Shown here: piece by piece, positions 51,143-61,546 of the stretch
Layout of the letters: each line of letters opens with the position of its first letter
How positions within the stretch are numbered: position 1 is the first letter of the stretch
Assembly (NCBI RefSeq): GCF_001238275.1
Contig: NZ_LGTB01000013.1
Coordinates: 62,001 to 126,000, forward strand
Reading direction: 5' to 3'
Source: Bradyrhizobium viridifuturi
GTDB lineage: Bacteria; Pseudomonadota; Alphaproteobacteria; Rhizobiales; Xanthobacteraceae
DNA length: 64,000 nucleotides
Translations under genes and position numbers: made by a program
Notes under the pieces: model-generated
What the model was told of the DNA's origin: nothing
Database searches by the model: none
What the model saw: the letters and a program-made list of their open reading frames with translations, nothing else

Positions 51143-52719
51143 GCGGGCAGCTCTTGCAATACACCTTGTCCGGAAGCCTGGTAGATCTGCAGCAGATGAT
51201 GCAGCTCTTCGGCATCAACGATCTCTCCGCGCTTCAGTGTTCGCGCCACGCGTCCTTCGACGATCACGGAGATGCGGTCGCAGAGCTCGATCAGTTCGAC
51301 GAGATCGGACGAGACGACCAGCACGCCACTGCCGTCGCGAGCGGCGTTGCGGATGACGCCATAGATTTCCTCGCGTGCGCCGACGTCAACGCCGACGGTC
51401 GGCTCGTCGAGCAGCAGCACGCGCGGCCGCGGATCATTCCATTTCCCGAACACGACCTTCTGCTGGTTGCCGCCGGACAATGTCCTGACCAGGCTGGAGG
51501 CGCCCTGCGCCTTCACCGATAGCCGCGCGACCGCAGTCTCCGCGCGCCTGATGGCAGCGCGCTGCTGCATGAAGCCCCAGCGCGAGAAATGCGGAATCCG
51601 CGGTAGCGTGATGTTGCGCTCGATCGAATGGTCCAGCACCAGACCCTGCACGTGCCGATCTTCCGGCACCAGCGCGACGCCGTGCTCGATCGCATCGGCC
51701 GGGCCGTTCGGCAGCCATGGCCGACCCTCGATCTCGAATGCGCCGCGCTCGACCGGCCGAAGTCCGAAGATCGTCTCGAGAACCTCCGTGCGCCCGCTGC
51801 CGATCAATCCGGCAAGGCCGTGGATCTCACCCTTCATCACGGTCAGGTCGACGGCCGACAGCCGGTCGTTGGACACATCAGACAGCGACAGCACCGGCGA
51901 CGGATCGAGCGCGCGCGCTACCGCGGGCGCGGCGCGCGACGCCGCGGGCGCCGAGCGATCGGTGCCGATGATGGCGTTCACCAGCCGCTTCATGTCGGTC
52001 TCGGCGGTGACGAAGGTGCCGGCGTTGGCACCATCGCGCAGCACGGTGACCCGCTGCGAGATTTCGAAAACCTCGTTGAGCCGGTGCGTCACGTAGATCA
52101 CGCCGACGCCGCGGCGCGTCGCCTTACCGATCGCGTCAAACAGGATGCGGACCTCATCCGAGGTCAGCGAGGATGTCGGCTCATCGAGGATCAACAGCCG
52201 CACCTCGCCCATCAACGCCTTGGCGATCTCCGTCATCTGGCGGTAGGCGAACGGCAGCGAACCGACCGCAGCTTTGGTATCCAGGGGAATGCCGAGTTCG
52301 CCCAGGAACGCTTCGGCCCTCGCCATCAATTCGCGCTTGCGGACAAAGCCGAACCGCGCGCGGGGCTCGCGGCCGAGCAGCAGGTTGTCGGCGACGCTCA
52401 ACGATTCGACGAGGCTGAGGTCCTGATAGACGACGGCGATCCCGGCCTCACGCGACCGTGCCGGGCTGTCGAACGTCACGGGTTTCCCGGCGATCTCGAT
52501 GGTGCCGCTGTCGGCGGCATGAACGCCGCTGAGGATCTTGATCAGCGTGGATTTTCCGGCCCCGTTCTCGCCCAATAGGGCATGCACCTCGCCGGCACGG
52601 ACCTCGAGGTTGACGTCGCGCAGCGCCCGCACGCCGCCAAAGCGCTTGTTGATGCCGCCGACCATCAAGAGCGACGTCGACGGCCGAGGCTCTGCCGCGA
52701 TCGAACCGGACAATTCCAT
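51139..52719 (-). CDS. Rbs-type sugar ABC transporter ATPase (two ABC domains)
   Basis: A 526-residue RbsA/MglA-like ATPase. Domain 1 has Walker A GENGAGKST, a degenerate signature (LPFAYRQMTEIAKAL) and Walker B LLILDEPTSS. Domain 2 has a degenerate Walker A (GLIGSGRTE), signature LSGGNQQKV and Walker B VLLLDEPTVGVDVG. This asymmetry is normal for the CUT2 family. It is the first gene of the second importer and is preceded by the bipartite operator element at 52766-52806. Confidence 0.94.
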   Translation of the reverse strand: MELSGSIAAEPRPSTSLLMVGGINKRFGGVRALRDVNLEVRAGEVHALLGENGAGKSTLIKILSGVHAADSGTIEIAGKPVTFDSPARSREAGIAVVYQDLSLVESLSVADNLLLGREPRARFGFVRKRELMARAEAFLGELGIPLDTKAAVGSLPFAYRQMTEIAKALMGEVRLLILDEPTSSLTSDEVRILFDAIGKATRRGVGVIYVTHRLNEVFEISQRVTVLRDGANAGTFVTAETDMKRLVNAIIGTDRSAPAASRAAPAVARALDPSPVLSLSDVSNDRLSAVDLTVMKGEIHGLAGLIGSGRTEVLETIFGLRPVERGAFEIEGRPWLPNGPADAIEHGVALVPEDRHVQGLVLDHSIERNITLPRIPHFSRWGFMQQRAAIRRAETAVARLSVKAQGASSLVRTLSGGNQQKVVFGKWNDPRPRVLLLDEPTVGVDVGAREEIYGVIRNAARDGSGVLVVSSDLVELIELCDRISVIVEGRVARTLKRGEIVDAEELHHLLQIYQASGQGVLQELPA

Positions 52720-52765
52720 TTTCCTCCCGCCGCCCGCGCGAAACGCTGATGCGATGATGACATCT

Positions 52766-52806
52766 TGTTATTTTTGCAACTTATTGTGTTATAATTCTAT
52801 CACAAC
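52766..52806. promoter_or_regulatory. Bipartite operator-like element, Rbs-type importer
   Basis: TGTTATTTTTGCAAC (52766-52780) matches 13 of 15 positions of the deoC element. A 22-bp near-palindrome (52784-52805; TTGTG arm left, CACAA arm right, AATT centre) follows, and TCACAAC ends at 52806. The element sits about 50 bp before the ATPase start. Confidence 0.65.
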
Positions 52807-52980
52807 AGGCGACCTGTCAATGGGAGATCGCGCCCGTCGGCGTCGGAATCGAGGGCGGCCGATCGAGCTCCGGCACCGTCGGATACGCACCGCCGGCCTC
52901 CGCGGGGCACGCCGACATCCATCAGGGTTGTGCTACGCTGTGATCGCTCATCTCATCGAAGCCAATGCCGGTGAACCCAG

Positions 52981-54810
52981 ATGAAACTGAGTGCTGCGAT
53001 TGCCGTCGCCCTGATCGGGTCTTGCCTGCCTGCGACAGCGCAGCAAGGCGGTGCCGCCCTCTACGCGCAACGCTGTGCGCAGTGTCACGACAGCACCGAC
53101 GCGAATATTCGAGCGCCGAGCCGCGGCGCGCTGCAATCAAGGTCGTTCGATGAGGTTCTGGGCGCGATCACCACGGGCCCGATGGCATCCTTCGCGCAGG
53201 GACTGAGTAATGACGAGCGGGCGGCCATCGCCTCGCTGGTCACAGGAAAGGCCGCCTCGCATGCGGCGGCCGGAAGCGCCGGCCAATGTGCGCAGAGCGA
53301 GGCCGGCTTTCCCCGGGCGATCGATGGGCCACGGTGGAACGGCTGGGGCGCGGATCTCAACAACAGCCGGTTTCAGCCGGCAGCCATGGCCGGCCTCACA
53401 CAGGACCAGGTCTCCCGGCTGCGCCTGAAATGGGCCTTCGGGTTTCCCGGCGCCTCGATCGCCTTCGCTCAGCCGACCGTCATCGGCGGCCTGCTGTTCG
53501 TCGGCGGCACCGACCGCAAGGTCCACGCCCTCGATGCCAGGACCGGATGCACCCGCTGGGTGTTTCCGACCGATGCGCCGGTCCGGGCGGCGATCAATTT
53601 CGCCACGATGGACGGCCAGCCGGTCGTCTTCTTCGGCGACCTGCTCGCCAACATCTACGCCGTGAATGCGACAACCGGCACGCTGATCTGGAAGACCAGG
53701 ATCGAGGAACATCTGGCCGCCCGGATCACCGGCGCACCCGTGTTCTACTCCGGCGCCGTCTATGTCGGCGTGTCATCGATCGAGGAAGCGACGGGGTCTC
53801 GCCCCACCTACCAATGCTGCACGTTTCGCGGCAGCGTCGTGGCGCTGAAGGCCGATACTGGCGCGCAGATCTGGAAGACCTACACCATCGCTGAAGCGCC
53901 GCATCCGACCAGGACGAACGCGATCGGGACCCAGCTGTTCGGCCCGGCCGGCGCGTCGGTCTGGTCCGCTCCCACCATCGACGTTCAGCGCAAGGCGCTC
54001 TATGTCGCGACGTCGAACAGCTATGCAGACCCGGCAACCGACACCAGCGACGCCATCCTCGCGTTCGATCTTTCGACCGGCAAGATGCTTTGGCATCAGC
54101 AGGCGACGCCCAAGGACAGCTTCGTCGTCGCGTGCTTCGGCACCGACCAGAGCAACTGTCCGCAAGATCGCGGTCCCGATCACGACTTCGGGCAATCGCC
54201 GATCCTGGTGAGCTTGCGTGATGGACATCGCGTGCTCGTCATCGGCCAGAAGTCCGGCGTGGTCCACGCGCTGGATCCCGACCATGAAGGCAAGATCCTG
54301 TGGCAGACGCGGATCGGCCAAGGTGGACCGCTGGGCGGGACCGAGTGGGGCTCTGCCGCCGACCAGGACCGAATCTATGTCGCCAACTCGGATGTGCGGT
54401 TTCTTCGTGACGGTTCGCGGCGCCTGAATTCAAGCGAAGGCGGCGGCCTGTTCGGACTCGATCTGGCGACCGGGAAGATCGCGATGCAGGTCGCGCCGGT
54501 CGCCTGCGGCGACCGCCCCCAATGTAGTCCTGCCCTCTCCGCAGCGGTCACCGCGATTCCCGGCGCCGTGTTCTCGGGCGGCGTGAGCGGCTTCCTGCGT
54601 GCCTACGCGACCGATGACGCAAAGCTGCTCTGGGAATTCGACACCGCGCGCGACTACACCACGGTCAACGACGTTCCAGGCCATGGCGGCGCCATGGACG
54701 GACCCGGGCCGATCGTCGTGGACGGCATGCTGTACGTCAATTCCGGCTACGCGCAATGGGGCGGCCTGCCCGGCAACGTTCTGTTGGCCTTCGAGGTCGG
54801 CACCCCCTGA
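52981..54810 (+). CDS. Cytochrome c-PQQ dehydrogenase, polyvinyl-alcohol-dehydrogenase-like
   Basis: A 609-residue periplasmic quinohemoprotein. A signal peptide ends near residue 20. A short cytochrome c domain with CAQCH (C32, C35, H36) follows, then a PQQ beta-propeller from about residue 115 with repeated Asp-x-x-Thr-Gly blade motifs (DARTGCTRW, NATTGTLIW, DLSTGKMLW). Vicinal Cys279-Cys280 (YQCCTF) matches the disulfide next to PQQ in alcohol dehydrogenases. An N-terminal heme domain is the layout of polyvinyl-alcohol dehydrogenase. It would oxidise a secondary or polymeric alcohol and pass electrons to heme. It is convergent with the GMC gene. Confidence 0.9.
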   Translation: MKLSAAIAVALIGSCLPATAQQGGAALYAQRCAQCHDSTDANIRAPSRGALQSRSFDEVLGAITTGPMASFAQGLSNDERAAIASLVTGKAASHAAAGSAGQCAQSEAGFPRAIDGPRWNGWGADLNNSRFQPAAMAGLTQDQVSRLRLKWAFGFPGASIAFAQPTVIGGLLFVGGTDRKVHALDARTGCTRWVFPTDAPVRAAINFATMDGQPVVFFGDLLANIYAVNATTGTLIWKTRIEEHLAARITGAPVFYSGAVYVGVSSIEEATGSRPTYQCCTFRGSVVALKADTGAQIWKTYTIAEAPHPTRTNAIGTQLFGPAGASVWSAPTIDVQRKALYVATSNSYADPATDTSDAILAFDLSTGKMLWHQQATPKDSFVVACFGTDQSNCPQDRGPDHDFGQSPILVSLRDGHRVLVIGQKSGVVHALDPDHEGKILWQTRIGQGGPLGGTEWGSAADQDRIYVANSDVRFLRDGSRRLNSSEGGGLFGLDLATGKIAMQVAPVACGDRPQCSPALSAAVTAIPGAVFSGGVSGFLRAYATDDAKLLWEFDTARDYTTVNDVPGHGGAMDGPGPIVVDGMLYVNSGYAQWGGLPGNVLLAFEVGTP

Positions 54811-54866
54811 CACAATGTCAGCAATGCGCCGGCACTGCTGCAGCTCATATCGGGCATTCGCCGTAG

Positions 54867-56461
54867 CTAAGCGGCGGTCTCCTTGCCCAGGATGAAACGC
54901 GCGGCGCGCTCGCCGATCATCATCGTCGGCGCATTGGTGTTGCCAGAGACGAGACGAGGCATGATCGAAGCGTCGGCGACACGAAGCCCTTCCACGCCGC
55001 GCACGCGCAAGTCTTCCGACACGACCGCCATGGGATCATCGGCAGCTCCCATCTTCGCGGTGCCCGACGGATGGAACACGGTCTTGGATATCGCACGAAC
55101 ATAGTCGCGGAGCGCGTCCGGGTCCGTTTCAAGCCCCGGCTTCGGAAGAACACGCCGCTTGACCAAACGGGCCAGCGAGGGGGCCTCAGAGATCCGGATG
55201 GCGATCTGAACACCGCGAACGAGCGTCTCGACATCGGCCTGCTCGGCGAGCGAGTTGGCAACAAACAGAGCGGCGTCGCTCGGGTTTGTTGAGCGCAACC
55301 GGACCGAGCCGCGCGATTGCGGCCGCAGGACACAGGGACCGATCGAGATGCCATGGCCCGCATGAGCTGACCGATCGGCAAAGCCATTGAATGCCGGCAG
55401 TACATGAAACTGGATGTCGGGTTCGCCTGTACCTGCCGTGTCGACGAACCCGCCGGATTCGACGACCGTCGACGTCAGCAGGCCCGTCTTGGTCAGAAGA
55501 TACTGCATCATGTGCGATGCGGCGCGGAGACCCTTGTCTTCGCCGAAGATCGAAATCGGATCCTTGGTCTCGCACTGAACGGTCGCCTCGAGATGATCCT
55601 GGTAGTTCTCGCCGACCCCGGGCAGGTCGAGCACGACGTCGATGCCGTGCTCGCGCAGATGGGCCGCCGGCCCGATCCCCGACAGTTGCAGGATTTTCGG
55701 CGTCGCCAGCGCGCCGGCGGTCAGAATCACTTCGCGCCGCGCCGTGACGGTCGATCCGTCATCGAGCAGCACTCCGGTCGCTCTCTTGCGATCAAAGAGG
55801 ACTTTGTGGACACGGCTTCCTGTCTTGACGGTCAGGTTGGCACGCCCCTCCGCCTGCCGCAGATAAGCCTCCGCCGCACTGCGACGCGCCCGCGACTTGT
55901 GGTCGTCTGATAGAAGCCGACGCCCTCCTGGCGGGCTCCATTGAAGTCCTCATTGTAGGGGATGCCGACTTCCTGCGCGGCGCGGATGAAGGCCCACGAG
56001 AGCGGATGACCGTAGGCGCGGTCCGACACGGTGAGCTCGCCAGTGGCCCCGTGATACTCACCGGAAAGCCGCTGGTTGTTTTCGAGGTCGCGGAAGACAG
56101 GAAGCACCTTGTCGTAGCCCCAGCTACGACAGCCGAGCTGCGCCCACGTATCGTAATCCTGCCGCGAACCACGGATGTAGACCATCGCGTTCACCGAACT
56201 GCCGCCGCCCAGCACATGACCCTGCGGCACGATCGACGGCCGTCCGTTGAGGCCCTGCTCCGGCTCGGATGCGTAGAAAAGCGCGTCGCGGCCCTTCTCC
56301 AGAACCTTGAAGAAAGTTGCCGGAATGTGAATGTACTTGTCGGTGTCGCGCTGGCCGCTTTCGATGAGGAGTACGCGATTGCGGGAATCCTCCGAGAGGC
56401 GCGACGCGAGGACGCATCCCGCAGAGCCGCCGCCCGCGACGATGTAATCATAGTCCTGCAT
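54867..56461 (-). pseudogene. GMC-family FAD alcohol/choline dehydrogenase, one frame break
   Basis: ATG 56461 has a GGGAGG site. The FAD fold is GGGSAGCVLASRL, and the GMC signature is GHVLGGGSSVNAMVYIRG. The C-terminal active-site His and Asn are in VFHPSGTAKMG and SGNTNAPTMMIGE. The frame breaks near 55884-55890 after TTTSRG. Adding one base there joins SAAEAYLRQAEGRANLTVKT to the second part and gives one complete protein of about 530 residues. As written it would be two pieces (55832-56461 and 54867-55772). It lies next to an aldehyde dehydrogenase, so alcohol to aldehyde oxidation is the likely step. Confidence 0.85.
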
Positions 56462-56497
56462 CTGCCCTCCCCGACGCGCCGCGTTCAGCGTTCCACT

Positions 56498-57903
56498 TCA
56501 ACAGAACACGGTCTGTACGGTGGTGAACTCCTTCAGCCCCTCGACGCCAAACTCGACCCCGAATCCCGATTGCTTGACGCCGCCAAACGGCGCGTTGGGT
56601 TGAATGGCACCGTGCTTGTTGATCCAGACCGAACCGGCCTCGATCCGCCCTGCCACACGTTTTGCCTGCGCAAGGTCCGTACCCCAGACCGAGCCGCCAA
56701 GCCCCATCGAGCTCGCATTGGCCTTGGCGACGGCATCATCGATGTCGTGATACCGGATGATCGGAAGAGCAGGACCGAATTGCTCTTCGTCCACGAGCCG
56801 GCAACCGTGGTCCACGTCGGCAACCAGCGTGACTGGATAGAAGAAGCCGGGCCCTTCCGAGGGATTGCCGCCGATCAGCACACGGCCGCCCTTTTCGCGA
56901 GCCTCATTCACGAACGTTGAAACGATGTCGAACTGACGGCGATTCTGCACCGGACCGAGCGTCGACTTTTCCGACAAGCCATCGCCGACGACGACCTGGC
57001 CGGCATACCCGACGAGCTCGTTGCAGACCTGCTTGTAGAGGCTGTCGTGAACATAGAGCCGCTTCAGCGCGGCACAGGTCTGGCCGCCGTTGATGAAGGC
57101 ACCCCAGAACAGGCTCTCGACGATCTGCTTCGGGTTAGCGTCAGGCAGCACGATTCCCGCGTCATTGCCGCCGAGCTCGAGAGTCAGCCGCTTGAGCGTG
57201 GTCGCTGCGCTCTGCATGATCTTGCGGCCCGTCGCCGTCGAGCCCGTGAACGTCACCTTGGCAATGCGGGGTGCGAGGACATCAGGCTGCCGATCTCGTT
57301 CTCGCCGGTGACGACGTTCACCACGCCCGGCGGCAACGTCTCGTTCATCAGCTCCACGAGCCGGATGGTGCTGAGCGGGGTCAGCGGCGAAGGCTTGATG
57401 ACCACCGTGTTACCCGCCCGGATTGCCGGAATGATGTGCCAGCATGCAATCATGACCGGCCAGTTCCACGGCGTGATGGAGCCGACCACGCCGATCGGCT
57501 TGCGGTGCAGCTCGACGCGCCCCTCGGCTCCGTCCTGCAGGACCTCCACCGGGAGCGACAGATCGCTCGTGAAGCGCGTCCAGGCAACCGCGCCACCGAT
57601 CTCGAATCGCGATCCCAGACCGTTCAGCGGCTTGCCTTGCTCGAGCGTGAGCAGGCGGGCAAGCTCTTCGGAATGCGCCTCGATCGTTTGCGCAACGGCA
57701 CGACACGCTTCGGCCCGTTCAATTTCGGAGGTTTCCTTCCAGATCGCAAACGCCTTGGTGGCTGCGGATATCGCGGAATCCAGATCCTCCGCCGTCGCGA
57801 GCGGCATCGCGCCGACGACGGCGCCAGTCGCCGGATTGATGACGTCCAGGACGCCGGCTGTCTCGACCTTGCGACCGTCAATGACCAGGCTCGAGCGCTG
57901 CAT
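56498..57903 (-). pseudogene. NAD(P)-dependent aldehyde dehydrogenase, one frame break
   Basis: ATG 57903 has a GGGAG site. Part 1 has the cofactor segment GSITPWNWPVMIA; part 2 has FTGSTATGRKI, the general base in LTLELGGNDAG and the nucleophile in GGQTCAALKR. The frame breaks at 57264-57267 (CCCGC-ATTGCC). Adding one base restores HP-x-IAKVTFTGS and a normal protein of about 468 residues. It should oxidise the aldehyde made by the neighbouring GMC enzyme. The GMC-ALDH-AraC order recalls polyether (Peg) operons of sphingomonads, but similarity in order is not proof of substrate. Confidence 0.85.
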
Positions 57904-58001
57904 GCAAAGATCTCCCAAGCGCAAGTGATGCGGCCGAGGAAAGACGATGATGCGTCTGCTGTCTTGGAAAAGAGCGCGGCGTTGATTGGACGGGAGCGCG
58001 G

Positions 58002-59003
58002 CTATCGGCGCACCACATCCGTGGGAGAGCAGTCGAAGGCCTTCTTGAAGCAGCGGTTGAAATAGGAGATATCGTTGAACCCCGATGAAAATGCGATCTC
58101 GGCGATGGTCCCGCCTTCGGCGCCGCGTTGCTTCTCGATCAACCGGTCCCTCGCAAGTCGCAGACGGCGATCACGAATGAAGCTCGTGATGGTGGTCCCG
58201 ACCGTGCTGAAATCCTCTTGCAGGGTCCGCATCGACACACCGAGACGGCCGGCCAGCCATTGCGGCGTCAGGCACTCCGCGGTGAGATGACGGTCGACCA
58301 GCGCGCGGGCGAATTCGAGCCGGCCCGAGGCACGCTCCTTCGGACACAAAGGTGCAACGGCGGTATCCGTGGCGAACGCCTGCCGCGTCGCGTGGAGCAG
58401 GAGTTGCCGCAATTCGCCCGATCGCTGGTGATTGGCCGGCGTCTGCAACATCTTGGCGACGAGCGCCCGCAGCATGGTCGACATCGGGTCCTCGGCGCCC
58501 AGGCGTCGCGATACCTCGAAATCGTTGGGCCTCTCTGCCAGCAGCAATTGCCGCGGCAGATGCACGGAGAGGTGATTGATGAATTGACCGTTGAAATAGA
58601 AGTTCGACGGCAGCGAGGAATCGACCAGGATACAGTCACCCGGGGAAATAATGCTCTGTTGCCCCTGCTGCTCGACCCCGCACGTCCCCTCCAACTGGAC
58701 AAGCAGAAAGAAGAATTCGCCATAGTCGAGGCGGATGTCGCGCTCGTCGCGACGAACGACGCCGATGTCGCCGGCAACCTGGGCGATGTCCATGCCCGCA
58801 GCATCGCGAACCAGCACGCCGCCGTTGACGAGGTCGCGTTCTTCCCATCCGAATGGATTGAATCGTCCGCAGACGGACTGGAGCTTGTGCCTCCACTCCT
58901 CCAACGGAGCTTGACTCCAGACTTGCGGAGTCCAGTTGCTAAACTCCTGGAGCTGCACGTGCTCCTCCCCTGGAAGGGCCGTCTGGCGGCTTTTATCTAA
59001 CAT
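58002..59003 (-). CDS. AraC-family regulator of the GMC-ALDH-Liv operon
   Basis: A 333-residue regulator. ATG 59003 is preferred because the extension upstream would run into the livF end. The N-terminal region is an AraC_binding_2-type sensing domain (for example YGEFFFLLVQLEG near residue 100). The C-terminal HTH pair is LTPQWLAGRLGVSMRTLQEDF and IAEIAFSSGFNDISYFNRCFKKAF (about residues 245-330). It is encoded inside the operon, between livF and the aldehyde dehydrogenase gene, so it probably activates that operon in response to its substrate. Confidence 0.9.
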   Translation of the reverse strand: MLDKSRQTALPGEEHVQLQEFSNWTPQVWSQAPLEEWRHKLQSVCGRFNPFGWEERDLVNGGVLVRDAAGMDIAQVAGDIGVVRRDERDIRLDYGEFFFLLVQLEGTCGVEQQGQQSIISPGDCILVDSSLPSNFYFNGQFINHLSVHLPRQLLLAERPNDFEVSRRLGAEDPMSTMLRALVAKMLQTPANHQRSGELRQLLLHATRQAFATDTAVAPLCPKERASGRLEFARALVDRHLTAECLTPQWLAGRLGVSMRTLQEDFSTVGTTITSFIRDRRLRLARDRLIEKQRGAEGGTIAEIAFSSGFNDISYFNRCFKKAFDCSPTDVVRR

Positions 59004-59083
59004 GTTAAGCAGCTCTTCCGAGCTGTCAATGGGCGGTATCCTGCAGGGAACCGCATCAGCGTGCGCCGATGTTGATGCTGATG

Positions 59084-59793
59084 TCACGCGAGATAGGCGC
59101 TGTGCAGGATCTCGGGCCTGTCGATCAGCTCCTGTGGCTCGCCGGCAAAGCAGATTTTTCCACGCTCCATGACATAGGCTGCATGCGCGATCTTGAGCGC
59201 GATGTGCGTGAACTGCTCGATCAGAAGGACGCCGACACCCTGCGCGGCGAGGCCCTGCAGGACCGGGACCAAACGCGCGACCACGACCGGCGCGAGGCCG
59301 AACGACAACTCGTCGGCGAGCAGATAACGTGGTCGCGCAATGATCGCCTGCGCGAGGGCAACCATCTGCTGTTGTCCACCCGAGAGCGTGCCCGACCTCG
59401 CCTGCAGACGGTCGCGCAACTCCGGAAACGTGCCGAGCGCGACCTCGAGGGCCGCCTTGAGCTGCGGACGCGCAAGGTGGCTGCCCGCGACCTTGAGGTT
59501 ATCCTCGACACTCAAATCGTTCAGCACCTGGTGCCCTTCGGGCACCGCAGCAACGCCGCCGGCGCGAATGGTCTCCGGCCTGAGGCCGACAATGGACTGG
59601 CCGTCCATTGCGATCGAACCGCTGGTCGCCGGCAACACGCCGGCGATGGAAAGAACGAGGCTGCTCTTGCCGGCGCCGTTGGCGCCAAGCAGGGCGGTGA
59701 TCCTCCCCGGCGAGATCGTGAGATCGATGCGTGAAGAACGGCCTTGCCGTTGCGCGCGATGTTGAGGTTCTGCACGGCCAGCCCGGCGCTCAC
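59084..59793 (-). pseudogene. livF: ABC transporter ATPase, LivF type, one N-terminal frame break
   Basis: GTG 59793 overlaps the livG stop (GTGA). The first 21 or so residues (SAGLAVQNLNIARNGKAVLH) are in one frame and the rest (IDLTISPGRITALLG) in another. Adding one base at 59728-59731 joins them. Walker A is GANGAGKSS, the signature is LSGGQQQMVALAQA, and the Walker B region (YLLADELSFGLAP) keeps its Asp and Glu. It is about 236 residues when corrected, the normal LivF length. It is the last of four Liv genes in the operon. Confidence 0.87.
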
Positions 59794-60512
59794 GTCGCAT
59801 CCTCCTCCAGGACCCCGAGATAGGCCGCCCTGACCTTTGGATCCGCAAGCACGTTCGGCGTTGGCCCATAGGCAATTGGTGAGCCAAAATCGAGCACCAG
59901 TGTCGCCGTGCAGGTTGCCGAGATCAGATCGACATCGTGGTCGACCAGCAGCACCTGCGCACCGCAATAACCGTGGATCGCCTTGATGACATCGCGCAGG
60001 TGCTCGCTCTCATGTTGAGCAAGCCCTGCTCCGGGCTCGTCCATCATGATCAACCGGGGCAGCCCTGCGGTTGCCCGCGCGATCTCCAGCATGCGGCGCT
60101 GATAGGCGTTCAGGTCGCGTCCGGGCGTATCGCGCCTGGCGAGAAGACCGACGAAGTCCAACGCCTTGTCGATCAACAGCCGCCGGGGCTGGCCGTCCGT
60201 CGGCACGTTGTCGAGCACCGCGGCGACATTGTCGCCGGCAGTCAGATTCTCGACGATCTGCTCGTTCTGAAACGTTCGGCGGAGGCCAAACGCGGCACGC
60301 TTGCGAATGGGAATATCCTTCAGGTCCCGCCCATCCACCCGCACACGGCCCTTCGTAGGCTGCACGAATCCGGAAAGCACATTAATCAATGTGGTCTTGC
60401 CGGCGCCGTTCGGGCCGACCAGACCGGTGACCGGCTCCGCAAGATTGGCGGTCAAGGCGTTCAAGCCGAGCACACCTCCGAACTGCACCGTCACGTCGTC
60501 GATCTCGATCAT
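59790..60512 (-). CDS. livG: ABC transporter ATPase, LivG type
   Basis: A 240-residue ATPase. Walker A is GPNGAGKTT, the LivG segment is GLRRTFQNEQIVE, and Walker B is RLIMMDEPGAGLA. The usual LSGGQ signature is replaced by AYQRRMLEIARA, a weakened form also seen in some Liv subgroups. ATG 60512 overlaps the livM stop (ATGA), and its stop overlaps the livF start, so translation is coupled along the set. Confidence 0.9.
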   Translation of the reverse strand: MIEIDDVTVQFGGVLGLNALTANLAEPVTGLVGPNGAGKTTLINVLSGFVQPTKGRVRVDGRDLKDIPIRKRAAFGLRRTFQNEQIVENLTAGDNVAAVLDNVPTDGQPRRLLIDKALDFVGLLARRDTPGRDLNAYQRRMLEIARATAGLPRLIMMDEPGAGLAQHESEHLRDVIKAIHGYCGAQVLLVDHDVDLISATCTATLVLDFGSPIAYGPTPNVLADPKVRAAYLGVLEEDAT

Positions 60513-61540
60513 GACTCGGCCTTCCGCTTGCCACCCACGAGCCGGCGAACTGTTCGGACCAGATCCGCCAATTGGCCGGCCACGCCGCGCGGAGCCGTGA
60601 TCAAGGCGTGCAGCAGGCCGAGACCGAAGATCATTGTCGCGATATTGCCGTCGATCCTGAAGTCGTTCAGTAGCGCCGGAAATGCCCGAAGCAGCAGCCC
60701 GGCCACGATCGGACCGAGCCAGGAATAAGCGCCGCCGACGATGGTCAGCGCGAACAACATGATCGACTGACTGGCCGGGAACGCGCTTGCATCAAGCTGT
60801 CCCACGCCCCCTGCAAGCAGGCCTCCGGCGATCCCTGCAAGGAAGCCGGACAACGCAAAGGCCCGTACCTTGTAAGCAGTGATGTCGACGCCCCCGGCGA
60901 GGGCGCAAACTTCGCTGCGGCGGATCATCGCCCATGCGCGCCCTGGGCGGCCACGGACATGCGCAAGCACGAGCAGGTAGCAAAGCCCGGCGATGACGAT
61001 GGCGTAGCGCAGATAGGCTTCGTCGTTCTGCGCGAGCAAAGGACGCGCCATCATCATCCGCGTCCCCGTACTCTTGCCGAGGATGCCCGAGCCTCCATCC
61101 GGAAAGCCGAACGCGCTGATCAGTACCTGGATTGCACCGGCCATCATCAAGGTAACGATCGCAAGATAAAGACCCCGCATCCGCAGCGCGGGCAGGCCGA
61201 TGACGAGCCCGACGAGCGCCGCGGCGATCCCGCCCGTCAGCAGCGCGAGCTCGAACGGCACGCCGAGGCCATGCGATATCCTGAGCGCAAACCAGCCGCC
61301 GACGCCGAGCAGGCCGTATTGCGCCAGCGAGACCATGCCGAGCTGCGCGAACAGCAGGCTGACGCTCAGGCTGGCAACGGTCAACGCGGTGACCGAAATC
61401 AGCGCGCGCAGCCAGTAATCGCTCAGCGCGGCGGGCAGGAAATAAAGCGCCAGGAGCGCGCCGGCACAGACGGCAATCGCGCGGAGCGGCAATCGTGCAG
61501 TAGAGATCGGCATGGCTGCCTGCAGGCTTCGGTCGGTCAC
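60509..61540 (-). CDS. livM: ABC transporter permease, LivM type
   Basis: A 343-residue permease from GTG 61540. About nine hydrophobic segments are visible. The family regions MVSLAQYGLLGVGGWFALR and ALTIVGGAYSWLGPIVAG are present, and the C-terminal tail is basic (VRRLVGGKRK). It begins 6 bp after the livH stop. Confidence 0.9.
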   Translation of the reverse strand: MTDRSLQAAMPISTARLPLRAIAVCAGALLALYFLPAALSDYWLRALISVTALTVASLSVSLLFAQLGMVSLAQYGLLGVGGWFALRISHGLGVPFELALLTGGIAAALVGLVIGLPALRMRGLYLAIVTLMMAGAIQVLISAFGFPDGGSGILGKSTGTRMMMARPLLAQNDEAYLRYAIVIAGLCYLLVLAHVRGRPGRAWAMIRRSEVCALAGGVDITAYKVRAFALSGFLAGIAGGLLAGGVGQLDASAFPASQSIMLFALTIVGGAYSWLGPIVAGLLLRAFPALLNDFRIDGNIATMIFGLGLLHALITAPRGVAGQLADLVRTVRRLVGGKRKAES

Positions 61541-61546
61541 GTCGGA

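Noticed and set aside
51139..52719. Degenerate ABC motifs in the Rbs-type ATPase taken as loss of function
   Set aside because: One weak Walker A and one weak signature, in opposite domains, are normal in the RbsA/MglA family.
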